DNA of 34,832 nucleotides from Hyphomicrobium sp. (GTDB taxonomy: Bacteria; Pseudomonadota; Alphaproteobacteria; Rhizobiales; Hyphomicrobiaceae). Position numbers and translations under genes: made by a program. The DNA is taken from contig NZ_JADZBI010000099.1 of NCBI RefSeq assembly GCF_020852195.1, positions 1 to 34,832 on the forward strand, written 5' to 3'. How positions within the stretch are numbered: position 1 is the stretch's first letter; each line of letters starts with the position of its first letter. The notes below the pieces were generated by a model. It made no database searches, was not told the origin of the DNA, and was given only the letters and a program-made list of their open reading frames with translations. Positions 15,736 to 26,793 of the stretch are shown piece after piece.

Positions 15736-18700
15736 CTAGACCTTGATGGCGATCACTTCCATGCGGCTCGCCTCGCCCTCGCCGACGTTGTACTCGGCGA
15801 ACTTGAAGCCCTGTGCGGCAAGCAGCTTCACGAGGCGCTCGCGCGTGAAGATGTGATAGTGCGCGAGATCGCCCCAATGGGGGTTCGCGCCCGAGGCATC
15901 GAGGATGCGCCACATCAGGGTGTCGCTGTTCGGCATCGACAGGAACAGCGCACCGCCGCGGCGCATCATGCGGTGGACGGCCGCGAGCGCGCGTCTCGGA
16001 TAGGGGCTGCGCTGCAGCCCGTCCACCATGCTCACCACGCTGAAGCGGTCGATGGCCGGAATGTCCTCGACGTCGTCCCAATAGGCCTTGATGCCGAGCT
16101 TCAGCAGCGTCTCGACGCTGCTGATCGAGCGGTCGGTGCCGACGGCCTCGTAGCCCCACTCGTCAGCGGCGAACAGAAGCGCGCCGTCGCCTGTGCCGAC
16201 GTCGAGCCATTCGCCGGCGGGTGCGTAGCGCACCACGCGCTCGACGATACGCGCCGCGCGCCTGCGTCCGGCCTCGATGTTCTCGCCGATTCGCTGGCTC
16301 TCGTCGGTCGGCGGGAACACGAGATCGCGCGCCTCGGGCGTCAAATGGCCCTCGGCGAAGATGTGCCCGCAGTCACTGCATCCGCGCCACTTCACGGTCG
16401 GCGGAAGCTCCGGCTTGTAGTGCGGATGATCGGTGATCCTGGCCTCGATCTGATAGGGAATGTCGTCGCTATCACACAGCGGGCAACACGCGTAGTGGGC
16501 GCGCGCATCGAGGAGCGGTGCTGGCGCCGCCGCGCCTGCCAGGATGTCCGGCTCGCTCTCCACCACGGCGAACGGCCGCGCCACCTCTCCTCGTCTCATG
16601 ATGTCCACCATGGTCTCATAGGCCCGTTCAAGATTGCGGGTGTAGCGGTCGGAATCGAACAGCGGAGCGGTCTCGCGCTCAGCGGCGATCTTGCGCCGGA
16701 TCGGCTCGAGCCGGCGCCTGTCCTCGGCGAAGGCGATAGCAGCCCGCTCGTAGGCGTCCAGGCTGTCGGTGATCAGCTCGTCGAGGTTCATGGCGGTGAG
16801 AATGCTCGCCGCGACGCGACCCGAGAAGGTCTCGCCGATGCACGTCAGAACGGGGAGCCCGGCCCACAACGCGTCGCTCGCGGTGGTGTGGGCGTTGTAC
16901 TGGGGGGTATCGAGGAAGAGATCGGCAAGTCGCAGGCGCGCAAGATGCTCGGCGGGCGGGCGCGGCGTGGCAAGGATCAGACGCGCCGGGTCGACGCCGC
17001 GCGCCGCCGCCTCGCGCGCTAGGTTCTCGCGGCACCCTGCCTCCTTGGCATAGATCCACAGGACGGCGCCCGGGACGCGCTTGAGCAGGCGCATCCAGAC
17101 GTCGAACAGTACCGGGGTGAGCTTGTAGGGGTTGTTGAACGAGCAGAAGACGAAGGCGTCCTCCGGCAGCCCGAACTCGGCGCGCGTCATCGGCGCATCG
17201 GCGATCTTACGCTGGCGGTCGTTGGGCTGGTAGCAATGCGGAAGGTGAACGATGCGCTCGGTGTAGTGCTCCTGATGCTCCATCGGTGCGACGACCGGGT
17301 CGGCGAGGACGTAGTCGATGTAGTCGGCGCCCATGGTGCCTGGATAGCCGAGATAGTTCACCTGGATCGGCGCAGGACGATAGGAGAAGATCTCCGTGCG
17401 CGCGTGGCGCGTGTAGCCCTTGAGGTCGACCAGGATGTCGATGCCGTCGGCATGGATGGCGGCGGCCGCCTCGCGGTCGGTCATGGTGCCGATGTCGACG
17501 AAGCGGTCGAAGGCTGCAACAACGCGGCGGCGCATGTCGCTGCCGTCGTCGGGGCTGTAGCAATAGGCGAAGAGCTCGAAGCGGCTGCGATCGGTCTTCT
17601 CGAGCACCTCGGCCAGCAGGAACGCGGTCGCGTGCGCGAAGAAATCGGCCGAGACATAGCCGACGCGAATGCGCCGGTCGCGCCTCGATCCGGTGAGGTG
17701 GCTTTCGAACCTCTGCTCGGCGGGCGCGGCGACAGCTCGCGCAAAGCGCTGCGCCGCCTTGAACTGCATCGCCCGATCCGACGGCATGGGGAGAAGGAGG
17801 AAGGGCGCGACGCAGCTCTTCGACGTCTCCAGGAGATCGAGGCTGCGTGCCTCCTCGGCGTCGAGGCCGTCCCAGTCGCATAGGATGCGCCGCAGGTGGA
17901 TGTGCTCGAAGCGGAAGACGAGAGAGTCCGGCGCGCATGCGATGGCCCGGCCGATCGCCGCGCGGGCTTCCTCGGTGCGGCCCATCAACTTGTAGGTGAT
18001 GCCGAGGTCGTAGTGGGCGTTGGTGAGCTCCGGGTTCAGCTTCACCGCATGCTCGAGCGCTGTGGCCGCACCCTCGTGCATCTCCATGCCGCGCAACAAA
18101 GTGCCGACGCGCGCGTAGGCGTCGTCACGCTCGGGCTCAAGCGCGAGGCCTGCCTGGTATGCCGAGAGCGCGTCCCGCTTCTTGCCGGCTCCTTCGAGTG
18201 CCGAGGCGAAATTGAAATGATAGTCCGCCCGGTCCGGCACGAGCGTTGTCGCGCGCCGCTGGACCGGTACGGCCTCCGCGAAACGCTTCTCCGCGCGCAG
18301 GAAGGTCGCCAGCTCGTCGCAAAGGCGCGCCCGTTCGGCCGGATCGTCGGTCGCGGCATCGATCATGGCCTCGGCCGTGTCGCGCTGCCCGGTGGCCGCG
18401 AGGATGCGACGCTCCAGGCTTTGCGCGCCGGCAAGATCGGGATCGAGCGCGCGTGCCCGGCGGCAGAGCTCCAACGCCTCCCCGGCATTGCCGGCCTGCA
18501 GCAGAAGCTCGCCCATCTTCGCGAGCACTGTCGGCTGATCGGGCTTGAGCTTGAGCGATTCCTCGTAGGCGGCGACGGCATCGACGTCGTTCTGTGCCGC
18601 GCGCAACAGGTTGCCGAGCACGGAAAACGCTTTTGCATCCGCCGGCGCGAGCGCCACGCATTGCCGGCAGGCCGAGATGGCCTCGTCCAGGCGGCTGGCG

Positions 18701-19014
18701 TCGCGCAACATGACGGCGAGGCTCAGCCAGGCCTTGTGCGACTTGGGATCGATGGCGAGGCTCTGGCGGATGTAGTCGATGGCCTCGTTGCAAGCGTTGC
18801 TCCTGAAGGCGATCAGGCCGAGGTTGTGCAGGCTCGGCGCGTGGCGCGGCGTCCGTGCCAGGATGCGGCGATGGATTGCCTCGGACTGCTGCAGCCTGCC
18901 TTCGCGCAGGTGCTCCACGGCCTCGCGAAAATCACGGGCGAGCAGCGGATCCTGGGCGGGCGCTGCGGCTGCCCGCGAATTCGACTGCGTAAGCCGCCGC
19001 TGTTTCCGGCTCAT
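15736..19014 (-). CDS. TPR / O-GlcNAc-transferase-like (GT41) protein fused to a C-terminal SAM methyltransferase
   Basis: A 1092-residue three-part protein. Residues ~25-365 are tandem TPR repeats, a likely protein-binding scaffold. Residues ~447-810 form a GT41/SPINDLY glycosyltransferase domain: RVGYVSADFFAHATAFLL places H461 where the human OGT catalytic His lies. YSPDDG, GYPGTMGADYIDY, NNPYKLTP (K631 at the nucleotide-contacting Lys) and LDTPQYNAHTTASDALWAG (H709) are also conserved. Residues 843-1092 start with a four-Cys zinc-ribbon-like unit (CPLC, CSDC) and then a class I methyltransferase with SAM motif WLDVGTGDG at 936-944. The expected role is O-glycosylation of a cytoplasmic protein (such as flagellin) or sugar transfer coupled to methylation; substrates are unknown. 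It converges on the CDP-sugar operon with a 100-nt gap. One continuous frame supports a true fusion. Confidence 0.9.
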   Translation of the reverse strand: MSRKQRRLTQSNSRAAAAPAQDPLLARDFREAVEHLREGRLQQSEAIHRRILARTPRHAPSLHNLGLIAFRSNACNEAIDYIRQSLAIDPKSHKAWLSLAVMLRDASRLDEAISACRQCVALAPADAKAFSVLGNLLRAAQNDVDAVAAYEESLKLKPDQPTVLAKMGELLLQAGNAGEALELCRRARALDPDLAGAQSLERRILAATGQRDTAEAMIDAATDDPAERARLCDELATFLRAEKRFAEAVPVQRRATTLVPDRADYHFNFASALEGAGKKRDALSAYQAGLALEPERDDAYARVGTLLRGMEMHEGAATALEHAVKLNPELTNAHYDLGITYKLMGRTEEARAAIGRAIACAPDSLVFRFEHIHLRRILCDWDGLDAEEARSLDLLETSKSCVAPFLLLPMPSDRAMQFKAAQRFARAVAAPAEQRFESHLTGSRRDRRIRVGYVSADFFAHATAFLLAEVLEKTDRSRFELFAYCYSPDDGSDMRRRVVAAFDRFVDIGTMTDREAAAAIHADGIDILVDLKGYTRHARTEIFSYRPAPIQVNYLGYPGTMGADYIDYVLADPVVAPMEHQEHYTERIVHLPHCYQPNDRQRKIADAPMTRAEFGLPEDAFVFCSFNNPYKLTPVLFDVWMRLLKRVPGAVLWIYAKEAGCRENLAREAAARGVDPARLILATPRPPAEHLARLRLADLFLDTPQYNAHTTASDALWAGLPVLTCIGETFSGRVAASILTAMNLDELITDSLDAYERAAIAFAEDRRRLEPIRRKIAAERETAPLFDSDRYTRNLERAYETMVDIMRRGEVARPFAVVESEPDILAGAAAPAPLLDARAHYACCPLCDSDDIPYQIEARITDHPHYKPELPPTVKWRGCSDCGHIFAEGHLTPEARDLVFPPTDESQRIGENIEAGRRRAARIVERVVRYAPAGEWLDVGTGDGALLFAADEWGYEAVGTDRSISSVETLLKLGIKAYWDDVEDIPAIDRFSVVSMVDGLQRSPYPRRALAAVHRMMRRGGALFLSMPNSDTLMWRILDASGANPHWGDLAHYHIFTRERLVKLLAAQGFKFAEYNVGEGEASRMEVIAIKV

Positions 19015-19276
19015 CTTCCCTCGGTCGGGGGGCTGATCATCATCGCCATAATCGAGGCCGGCTTATAGTGGCGCAATCCTGCGCGAGGCTTGTGCTTCGA
19101 CGCGCGCCATGCGCGAAGAATCGGATTTTATGGCGCCAAATCAATTAGATCTGAAGCGCACACTCCCGCTCCGCTCCAACCCTCGGATGCCTGCCGACAC
19201 GCCTGCGGCAGGCCCCAGATTCGTTCAATTTGGATGTCGAGATGCGAGCGGTCGCCCGCAGGCTGCGGAGAGAGGT

Positions 19277-20194
19277 ATGACAGACAGATCCGCCATCGTG
19301 GAATGGCTGCTCCAGTCCGATCCGTCGATCCGGTGGCAGGTCCTGCGCGACCTCACCGACGAGCCCGAGGAGGTCGTGGCGGCCGAGCGGTCGCGCGTCG
19401 CCTGGGAGGGCTGGGGCGCCGAGCTGCTTGCACTGCAATCTCCCGACGGCCACTGGAGCGACGAGCAGGAGCACGGGTGGATGTCCACCAACGACGCGCT
19501 GGCGCTGCTCAAGGAGCTGGGCGCGGACCCGGCGGACGAGAAGGTGCGCAGTGCGGTTGACCTCGTGCAGGAGCGCATCGCTTGGTGGCAGCTCGACGGC
19601 CGGCCCTTCTTCGACGGCGAGACCGAGGCCTGCATCAACGGGCGCATCCTGGCGGCGGGCGCCTACTTCGGCGCGCCGGTCGAACGGCTGCTCGGGCGTC
19701 TGCTCGACGAGCAGCTTGCGGACGGCGGCTGGAACTGTGAGGCGCCGCCGAGCACGCGGTCGTCGTTCCACTCCACGATCTGCGTGCTAGAAGGGCTGCT
19801 CGCCTACGAGGAGGCCCACGGCGCCACGCCCGCGGTGACACAGGCGCGCGCCCGCGGGCAGGACTACCTCCTGGAGCGGCGCATGCTGAGGTCGCTGACC
19901 ACCGGCGAGGTGATAAAGGCCCGCTGGACGCAGTTCTCGTTCCCAACGATCTGGTACTACGACGTGCTGCGTGGGCTCGACTATCTGCGGAGCGCCGACG
20001 TCAAGCCCGACGAACGGGTCGGCGAGGCCGTTGCACTGGTGGAACAGCGACGCGATGCGAACGGGCGATGGGCGCTCGATGTGCTCAACCCTGACCACGA
20101 GCGGATTCCGCTCGACATGGAAACCAACATCGGACACGCCAGCCGCTGGAACACGCTGCGCGCGCTGCGGGTGCTTGATTGGCATGCAGGGTGA
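19277..20194 (+). CDS. Squalene-cyclase/prenyltransferase-fold (alpha-alpha toroid) protein, function unknown
   Basis: A 305-residue protein with repeats of the terpenoid-cyclase/prenyltransferase fold. QW-like motifs are LALQSPDGHW (51-60), LLDEQLADGGW (142-152) and LVEQRRDANGRW (254-265). WLLQSDPSIRWQVLRDL (10-26) is a typical N-terminal segment. It is less than half the length of squalene-hopene cyclase and has no DxDD catalytic motif, so it is probably not a cyclase. The conserved-looking FPTIWYYDVLRGLDYL (222-237) may line the barrel. I chose the ATG at 19277 because GGAGAGAGG lies right before it; an open frame from 19109 looks non-coding. It stands alone between a divergent glycosyltransferase gene and the glycine riboswitch. 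Confidence 0.75.
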   Translation: MTDRSAIVEWLLQSDPSIRWQVLRDLTDEPEEVVAAERSRVAWEGWGAELLALQSPDGHWSDEQEHGWMSTNDALALLKELGADPADEKVRSAVDLVQERIAWWQLDGRPFFDGETEACINGRILAAGAYFGAPVERLLGRLLDEQLADGGWNCEAPPSTRSSFHSTICVLEGLLAYEEAHGATPAVTQARARGQDYLLERRMLRSLTTGEVIKARWTQFSFPTIWYYDVLRGLDYLRSADVKPDERVGEAVALVEQRRDANGRWALDVLNPDHERIPLDMETNIGHASRWNTLRALRVLDWHAG

Positions 20195-20267
20195 TCCATA
20201 TCCGCCCGCGACGAAAGTTGCCTTGACCGCAATGCCGAAGCTCACCATGTTCCCCAACGTCAGCAAT

Positions 20268-20478
20268 GGACTGCGGAAGAGATCGGCTTGCCCAAGTGGC
20301 CGGCCGGCGCCGAAGGAGCAACCGCCCCGGAAACTCTCAGGCAAACGGACCGCAGTCCGATGACACTCTGGAAAGCGATGCGACGGTGAGCCGTCTCATC
20401 CACCGACGATGACAAGGGGCCAGACCTGCCGGACACGTGGCGGGCGCGGCGCCTAATCTTTCAGGTCTCGCGACAGAG
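20268..20478 (+). ncRNA. Tandem glycine riboswitch upstream of gcvT
   Basis: Two aptamers are visible. The first (20268-20358) has a perfect 9-bp P1 (GGACTGCGG / CCGCAGTCC) and the conserved core GCCGAAGGAGCAA (20309-20321) with CTCTCAGGCAAACGGAC from 20334. The second (about 20366-20478) has P1 CTCTG / CAGAG, GGAAAG, and CTTTCAGGT from 20458 leading to GACAGAGGGGG. The linker is about 7 nt. This is the classic two-aptamer glycine sensor that turns on the glycine cleavage operon when glycine is abundant. The gene order (riboswitch, gcvT, gcvH, gcvP) agrees. Confidence 0.93.
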
Positions 20479-20527
20479 GGGGCTCGTTTTCCGCGCACAT
20501 CCGTGCGTGGGAGAGAGATGGAGCCCC
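20479..20527 (+). promoter_or_regulatory. Probable expression platform of the glycine riboswitch (ribosome-site sequestering stem)
   Basis: GGGGCTC at 20479-20485, immediately after the second aptamer, can pair perfectly with GAGCCCC at 20521-20527. The second strand overlaps the GGAG ribosome binding site (20520-20523) of gcvT, 7 nt before the GTG start. A small internal hairpin (GCGCACATCCGTGCG region) lies between. There is no T run, so control at the level of translation is more likely than transcription termination. This is an inference from base pairing only. Confidence 0.5.
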
Positions 20528-20530
20528 GAC

Positions 20531-21703
20531 GTGAGCGATAGACCGCACGCCGAATCCGCCGCCGTTCTGGCCCGCACGCCGCTCCATGCGTTGCATGTCG
20601 CGCGCGGCGCGCGAATGGTGCCGTTCGCCGGCTACGAGATGCCGGTGCAGTATGCAGCGGGCGTCCTCAAGGAGCACCTGCACACGCGGGCGGCGGCAGG
20701 CCTTTTCGACGTGTCGCACATGGGACAGATCGTCGTGCGCGCCAAATCGGGCCGCACGTCGGACGCCGCGCTGGCGCTCGAGCGGCTGGTGCCGGTCGAC
20801 GTGCTGGGGCTCGCGGCCGGCCGGCAGCGCTATGCGGTCTTCACCAACGACGACGGCGGCATCCTGGACGACCTGATGATCGCGCATCGCGGCGATCATC
20901 TGCTCCTCGTCGTCAACGCCGCCTGCAAGGACGTCGACGAGGCCCATCTCAATGCGCACCTCTCGGACACCTGCGACGTCGAACGGCTCGACCGGGCGCT
21001 GATCGCGCTGCAGGGGCCGAAGGCCGAAGCGGTGCTCGCGCGTCTTGCGCCAGGGTGCGCGGACATGACGTTCATGGATGTGCGGCCGCTCGATATTCTC
21101 GGGGCCTCCTGCATCGTCACCCGCTCCGGCTACACGGGCGAGGACGGATTCGAGATTTCCATCCCGGAGGATCGGGCGCCAGAGATCGCCGCAGCGCTGC
21201 TCGACGATGCGGCCGTCATGCCGATCGGGCTCGGGGCACGCGACTCGCTGCGTCTCGAGGCCGGCCTGTGTCTCTACGGCGCTGATCTCGATCAGACGAC
21301 AACGCCCGTCGAAGCCGGGCTTTCGTGGGCCATACAGAACGTGCGGCGTCGCGGCGGCGCACGGGAGGGGGGCTTCCCCGGCGCGCGCATCATCCTCGAT
21401 CAGATCGACAGCGGAACCGCGCGATGCCGCGTGGGATTGCTGGCCGAAGGGCGGGCGCCCGTGCGCGCCGGCGCGCAGATCTTCGCCTCGGATGCCGCCA
21501 CAGAGCCGATCGGCACGGTCACATCCGGCGGTTTCGGGCCGACGGCGGACCGGCCCGTCGCCATGGGCTACGTGCCGCCCGCGCTGGCCGCCCCAGGCAC
21601 CACCGTTCTCGCCGAGGTGCGTGGCAAGCGGCTGCCGATGGCTGTCGCGCCCTTGCCATTCGTCGAGCCGAAGTTCAAGCGCGGCAACCGCCGCCTGCCA
21701 TGA
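20531..21703 (+). CDS. gcvT: Glycine cleavage system T protein (aminomethyltransferase)
   Basis: A 390-residue folate-dependent aminomethyltransferase. It transfers the methylene carbon from the aminomethyl-lipoyl group of GcvH to tetrahydrofolate and releases ammonia. The N-terminal segment [13 protein letters not shown] (29-41), [19 protein letters not shown] (with the folate-contacting Asp) and the later [11 protein letters not shown] are all GcvT hallmarks. The C-terminal GCV_T domain covers about the last 90 residues. The GTG start at 20531 follows a GGAG site that can be masked by the riboswitch. A start at 20507 is less likely because it lies inside the regulatory stem. It is the first gene of gcvTHP. 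Confidence 0.94.
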   Translation: MSDRPHAESAAVLARTPLHALHVARGARMVPFAGYEMPVQYAAGVLKEHLHTRAAAGLFDVSHMGQIVVRAKSGRTSDAALALERLVPVDVLGLAAGRQRYAVFTNDDGGILDDLMIAHRGDHLLLVVNAACKDVDEAHLNAHLSDTCDVERLDRALIALQGPKAEAVLARLAPGCADMTFMDVRPLDILGASCIVTRSGYTGEDGFEISIPEDRAPEIAAALLDDAAVMPIGLGARDSLRLEAGLCLYGADLDQTTTPVEAGLSWAIQNVRRRGGAREGGFPGARIILDQIDSGTARCRVGLLAEGRAPVRAGAQIFASDAATEPIGTVTSGGFGPTADRPVAMGYVPPALAAPGTTVLAEVRGKRLPMAVAPLPFVEPKFKRGNRRLP

Positions 21704-21716
21704 AAGGAGTTTCCCC

Positions 21717-22079
21717 GTGATAAAATTCACCGAAGAGCATGAATGGCTGACGCTGGAGGGCGACGTTGCGACGGTCGGCATCACCGAGCACGCCTCGACC
21801 CAGCTCGGCGACCTCGTCTTCGTCGAGTTGCCGGTGGTCGGCGCGACGTTGAAGAAGGGCGACGGCGCGGCGGTGGTCGAGTCGGTGAAGGTCGCTTCCG
21901 ACGTGTTCGCCCCGCTCGACGGCGAAGTCGTCGAGATCAACGTGGCCGTCGCGCGGGATCCGGCACTCGTCAACTCCGACCCGCTCGGCAAGGGCTGGCT
22001 CTACCGGATGCGGCTCGCCAACGCCGCAGACTTCGACGGCCTCCTTGACGAAGCCGCCTACAAGGCGCTCGTCGACTGA
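21717..22079 (+). CDS. gcvH: Glycine cleavage system H protein (lipoyl carrier)
   Basis: A 120-residue lipoyl carrier protein that shuttles the aminomethyl group between GcvP, GcvT and the L protein. The lipoylation site is K58 in [19 protein letters not shown], the usual ExxKxxxxxxxPxxG pattern. The N-terminus [20 protein letters not shown] matches GcvH. The start is GTG at 21717 with a strong AAAGGAG 8 nt upstream, so the frame is not visible to ATG-only gene finders. It begins 13 nt after gcvT and is followed by gcvP after 22 nt. Confidence 0.95.
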   Translation: MIKFTEEHEWLTLEGDVATVGITEHASTQLGDLVFVELPVVGATLKKGDGAAVVESVKVASDVFAPLDGEVVEINVAVARDPALVNSDPLGKGWLYRMRLANAADFDGLLDEAAYKALVD

Positions 22080-22101
22080 GACCCTTTTCGCGGAGATCAC
22101 C

Positions 22102-24948
<2,847 letters not shown>

Positions 24949-25528
24949 ACCCCGTGCGGTCGCGACCCGACCCGGGTCACGGGTTCGCACGGCAACGCCA
25001 GTCCAGACCGATCACGCTTTTTTCTGTTGCGCTGCAGCGGCCGAACACGCAACAGTCGCGTCGCGAGGAGAATGTCTTTTACAGGGGGTCAGTCGTATAC
25101 CTCGCAGACTGACTGTCGAATGGGACTGCGGGCCAGCCCGGCCTTGCTCCAAGCGGAATGCGCGACCGTATCGCGCCGCGAGGTACCCACTCATGCCATG
25201 CCGATTCCACTCCATCGCGATCGTCGAGCGTGTCCCCGGCTCCCATCGCTGCCTGGGGATCGGCGACGATGCCGACGTGCGACGGACCTTTCCGCCCCCG
25301 ATTGGGTGCGCACGCGAGCAGCACGTACCTCCGCGCCCGTCGACGGACTAGGCGCAACCGGGCAGCGCGCGGAGCCGCGGGTGCGCCTTCCGGCGTCCCT
25401 CCGCAATCGACAGCCGCTACCGAGGCGGCGACACCCCGTATCGACCAATGGATGGCCTTGCACCTTTCTGCGATGCCGCAATAGCGCACTGCAGTCCGCC
25501 CGGCGGCCGGGACGCGGTGCCGAAGAAA
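24949..25528. other. Long intergenic region (about 580 bp) with no recognised gene
   Basis: After the gcvP hairpin, several frames are open on both strands but none gives a protein-like sequence; they are rich in Arg, Ala and Pro as expected from GC-rich non-coding DNA. A 7-bp inverted repeat (GTCAGTC / GACTGAC) spans 25088-25113. No RNA family was recognised. It may hold the promoter and leader of the next gene or be a decayed gene. Confidence 0.45.
24952..24992 (+). terminator. Hairpin after gcvP, possible terminator
   Basis: CCGTGCG (24952-24958) and CGCACGG (24986-24992) form a stem just after the gcvP stop, with an inner GACCC / GGGTC pairing. A T run occurs only about 25 nt further on (25018-25023), so simple rho-independent termination is uncertain. 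Confidence 0.4.
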
Positions 25529-25759
25529 ATGGATCTCGAAATGGACGACTCTCATCCCGTTGAACCGGACACGCACGTCTTCACCGGAACCATCACAGCC
25601 TGGCGCAGCGACTACGGCGAGCTCTTCACGGACAGCGGCGTCACGGTTCCGCTGCTCACGCGGGGGCTGCCCGCGGTTCCGGTGGGGACGCGCCTGACGC
25701 TGGTGGCGCGCAAGTTCAAGCCGCTGTTCCAGATCGAGCGCGTGGTCAAGCGGGGCTAG
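25529..25759 (+). CDS. Small uncharacterised protein, possibly OB-fold/beta-barrel
   Basis: A 76-residue hypothetical protein. After a short acidic N-terminus it alternates beta-strand-like segments: THVFTGTITAWRSDYGELFT, VTVPLLT, PVGTRLTLVARKF and FQIERVVKRG. The pattern (a Gly-Thr-Ile-Thr strand, loops and a basic last strand) looks like a small OB-fold or cold-shock-like barrel, but no nucleic-acid-binding RNP motif is obvious. Starts at 25529 or 25541 are both possible and neither has a strong ribosome binding site. It ends 36 nt from the end of the convergent methyltransferase gene. Confidence 0.55.
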   Translation: MDLEMDDSHPVEPDTHVFTGTITAWRSDYGELFTDSGVTVPLLTRGLPAVPVGTRLTLVARKFKPLFQIERVVKRG

Positions 25760-25795
25760 CCCGCGTGCGATGGCGGTGCCTTTCGGTCCGTCCGA

Positions 25796-26602
25796 TCAGC
25801 CGGTCCGCTTCCGGGCAACGGCAAGCACCATGTGTCCGATCCAGATCTTCGGCACGAACGGCGCCAGCAGAAATGCGATGCCGCGCGTGACGGTGGCGGT
25901 CGGGCTCATCCCGAGCGCATGCTGCATCAAACGCTGCAGGCCCTGCCGCTTGCCGATGATGTGCACGTCCTCCACCTCGAAGCCTTCCTTGGCGAGCACG
26001 CGGGCCAGCTCCGCGCGCGTCATGCGCCATTGATAGAAGCGGGTGGGAGGCGCCTTCGGGCCGATGCGGTAGGGCGCGCGGATCGCGTTCCAGGCTATGC
26101 GCAGGTTATCGAAGGGCATCGACGTCAAAAGAACTCCGCCGGGCTTCAGGACGCGGAAGGCTTCCTGCACGACCGGGCCGAAGCCCTCTTCGAAGTGCTC
26201 GAACGTGCCCCAGGAGAAATAGAGGTCGAAAGTGTTGTCCGGATAACCGGTGGCGCGGATGTCGCCGACCTTGAACTCGGTGTCCGGGAAAAGGGACTGC
26301 AGGACGCCGATCGTCTTGCGGCTCACATCGAGGCCCGCGGTCGGAAAGCCTCTGCGGGTGAAATAGACCGTCCACTCGCCCATGCCGCAGCCGCCGTCGA
26401 GGAAACGCGCGCCTTGCGGCAGGGCGGAGACGATCGGATCGATGATGCCGAACTCCTCGCGCCAGCGGATCCGCTTCTCGATCGCCGCGATATCGCCCTT
26501 GGGTCCGCCCAGCTCATCCCATTTCCTGGTCCATTGCGCCTCGATGGCCTCGATCTCGCTTTCACCTTCATTGGGATCTAGGGTGCGTTCGTCGCGGCGC
26601 AT
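25796..26602 (-). CDS. Class I SAM-dependent methyltransferase
   Basis: A 268-residue methyltransferase. Motif I is FLDGGCGMGEW (67-77), followed by LDVSRKTIGVLQ, the acidic VGDIRATGYPDNTFDLYFSWGTFEHF region and FRVLKPGGVLLTSMPF, all typical of the Methyltransf_11/25 type. The last ~50 residues are more hydrophobic (ITRGIAFLLAPFVPKIWIGHMVLAVA-like), suggesting a lipid or membrane-associated substrate, or a buried helix. The substrate is not readable. It is divergent from the protease gene upstream. The ATG at 26602 fits the start of the acidic N-terminus; the best ribosome site (GAGAGG) is rather far upstream. Confidence 0.83.
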   Translation of the reverse strand: MRRDERTLDPNEGESEIEAIEAQWTRKWDELGGPKGDIAAIEKRIRWREEFGIIDPIVSALPQGARFLDGGCGMGEWTVYFTRRGFPTAGLDVSRKTIGVLQSLFPDTEFKVGDIRATGYPDNTFDLYFSWGTFEHFEEGFGPVVQEAFRVLKPGGVLLTSMPFDNLRIAWNAIRAPYRIGPKAPPTRFYQWRMTRAELARVLAKEGFEVEDVHIIGKRQGLQRLMQHALGMSPTATVTRGIAFLLAPFVPKIWIGHMVLAVARKRTG

Positions 26603-26793
26603 GGCTTTCGTATGGTTCCTCTCTGTCGCCTCTGGCCGGCCTCTCGGCGCGTCAGCAGCGGGGCAAACCCGGCAGGACCGGACGATCCCGATAAGTCAGA
26701 CACTTGGTTCCCTCGTGGGGGCTGGATCTAGCACGTTTTTCTTCTCCCACTAAGTATTGGATGGTTGCTCAATCAAAATCCAAAGGGAGACCC

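Noticed and set aside
19109-19276. N-terminal extension of the squalene-cyclase-fold protein
   Set aside because: The extra 56 residues look non-coding, while ATG 19277 has a strong ribosome site.
22045-22101. Earlier start for GcvP inside gcvH
   Set aside because: The 19 extra residues do not resemble GcvP; ATG 22102 starts at the family N-terminus and has a ribosome site.
25079-25576. Minus-strand frame of 165 codons in the gap after gcvP
   Set aside because: No ribosome site, no recognisable motif, and it overlaps the start of a more plausible plus-strand gene.
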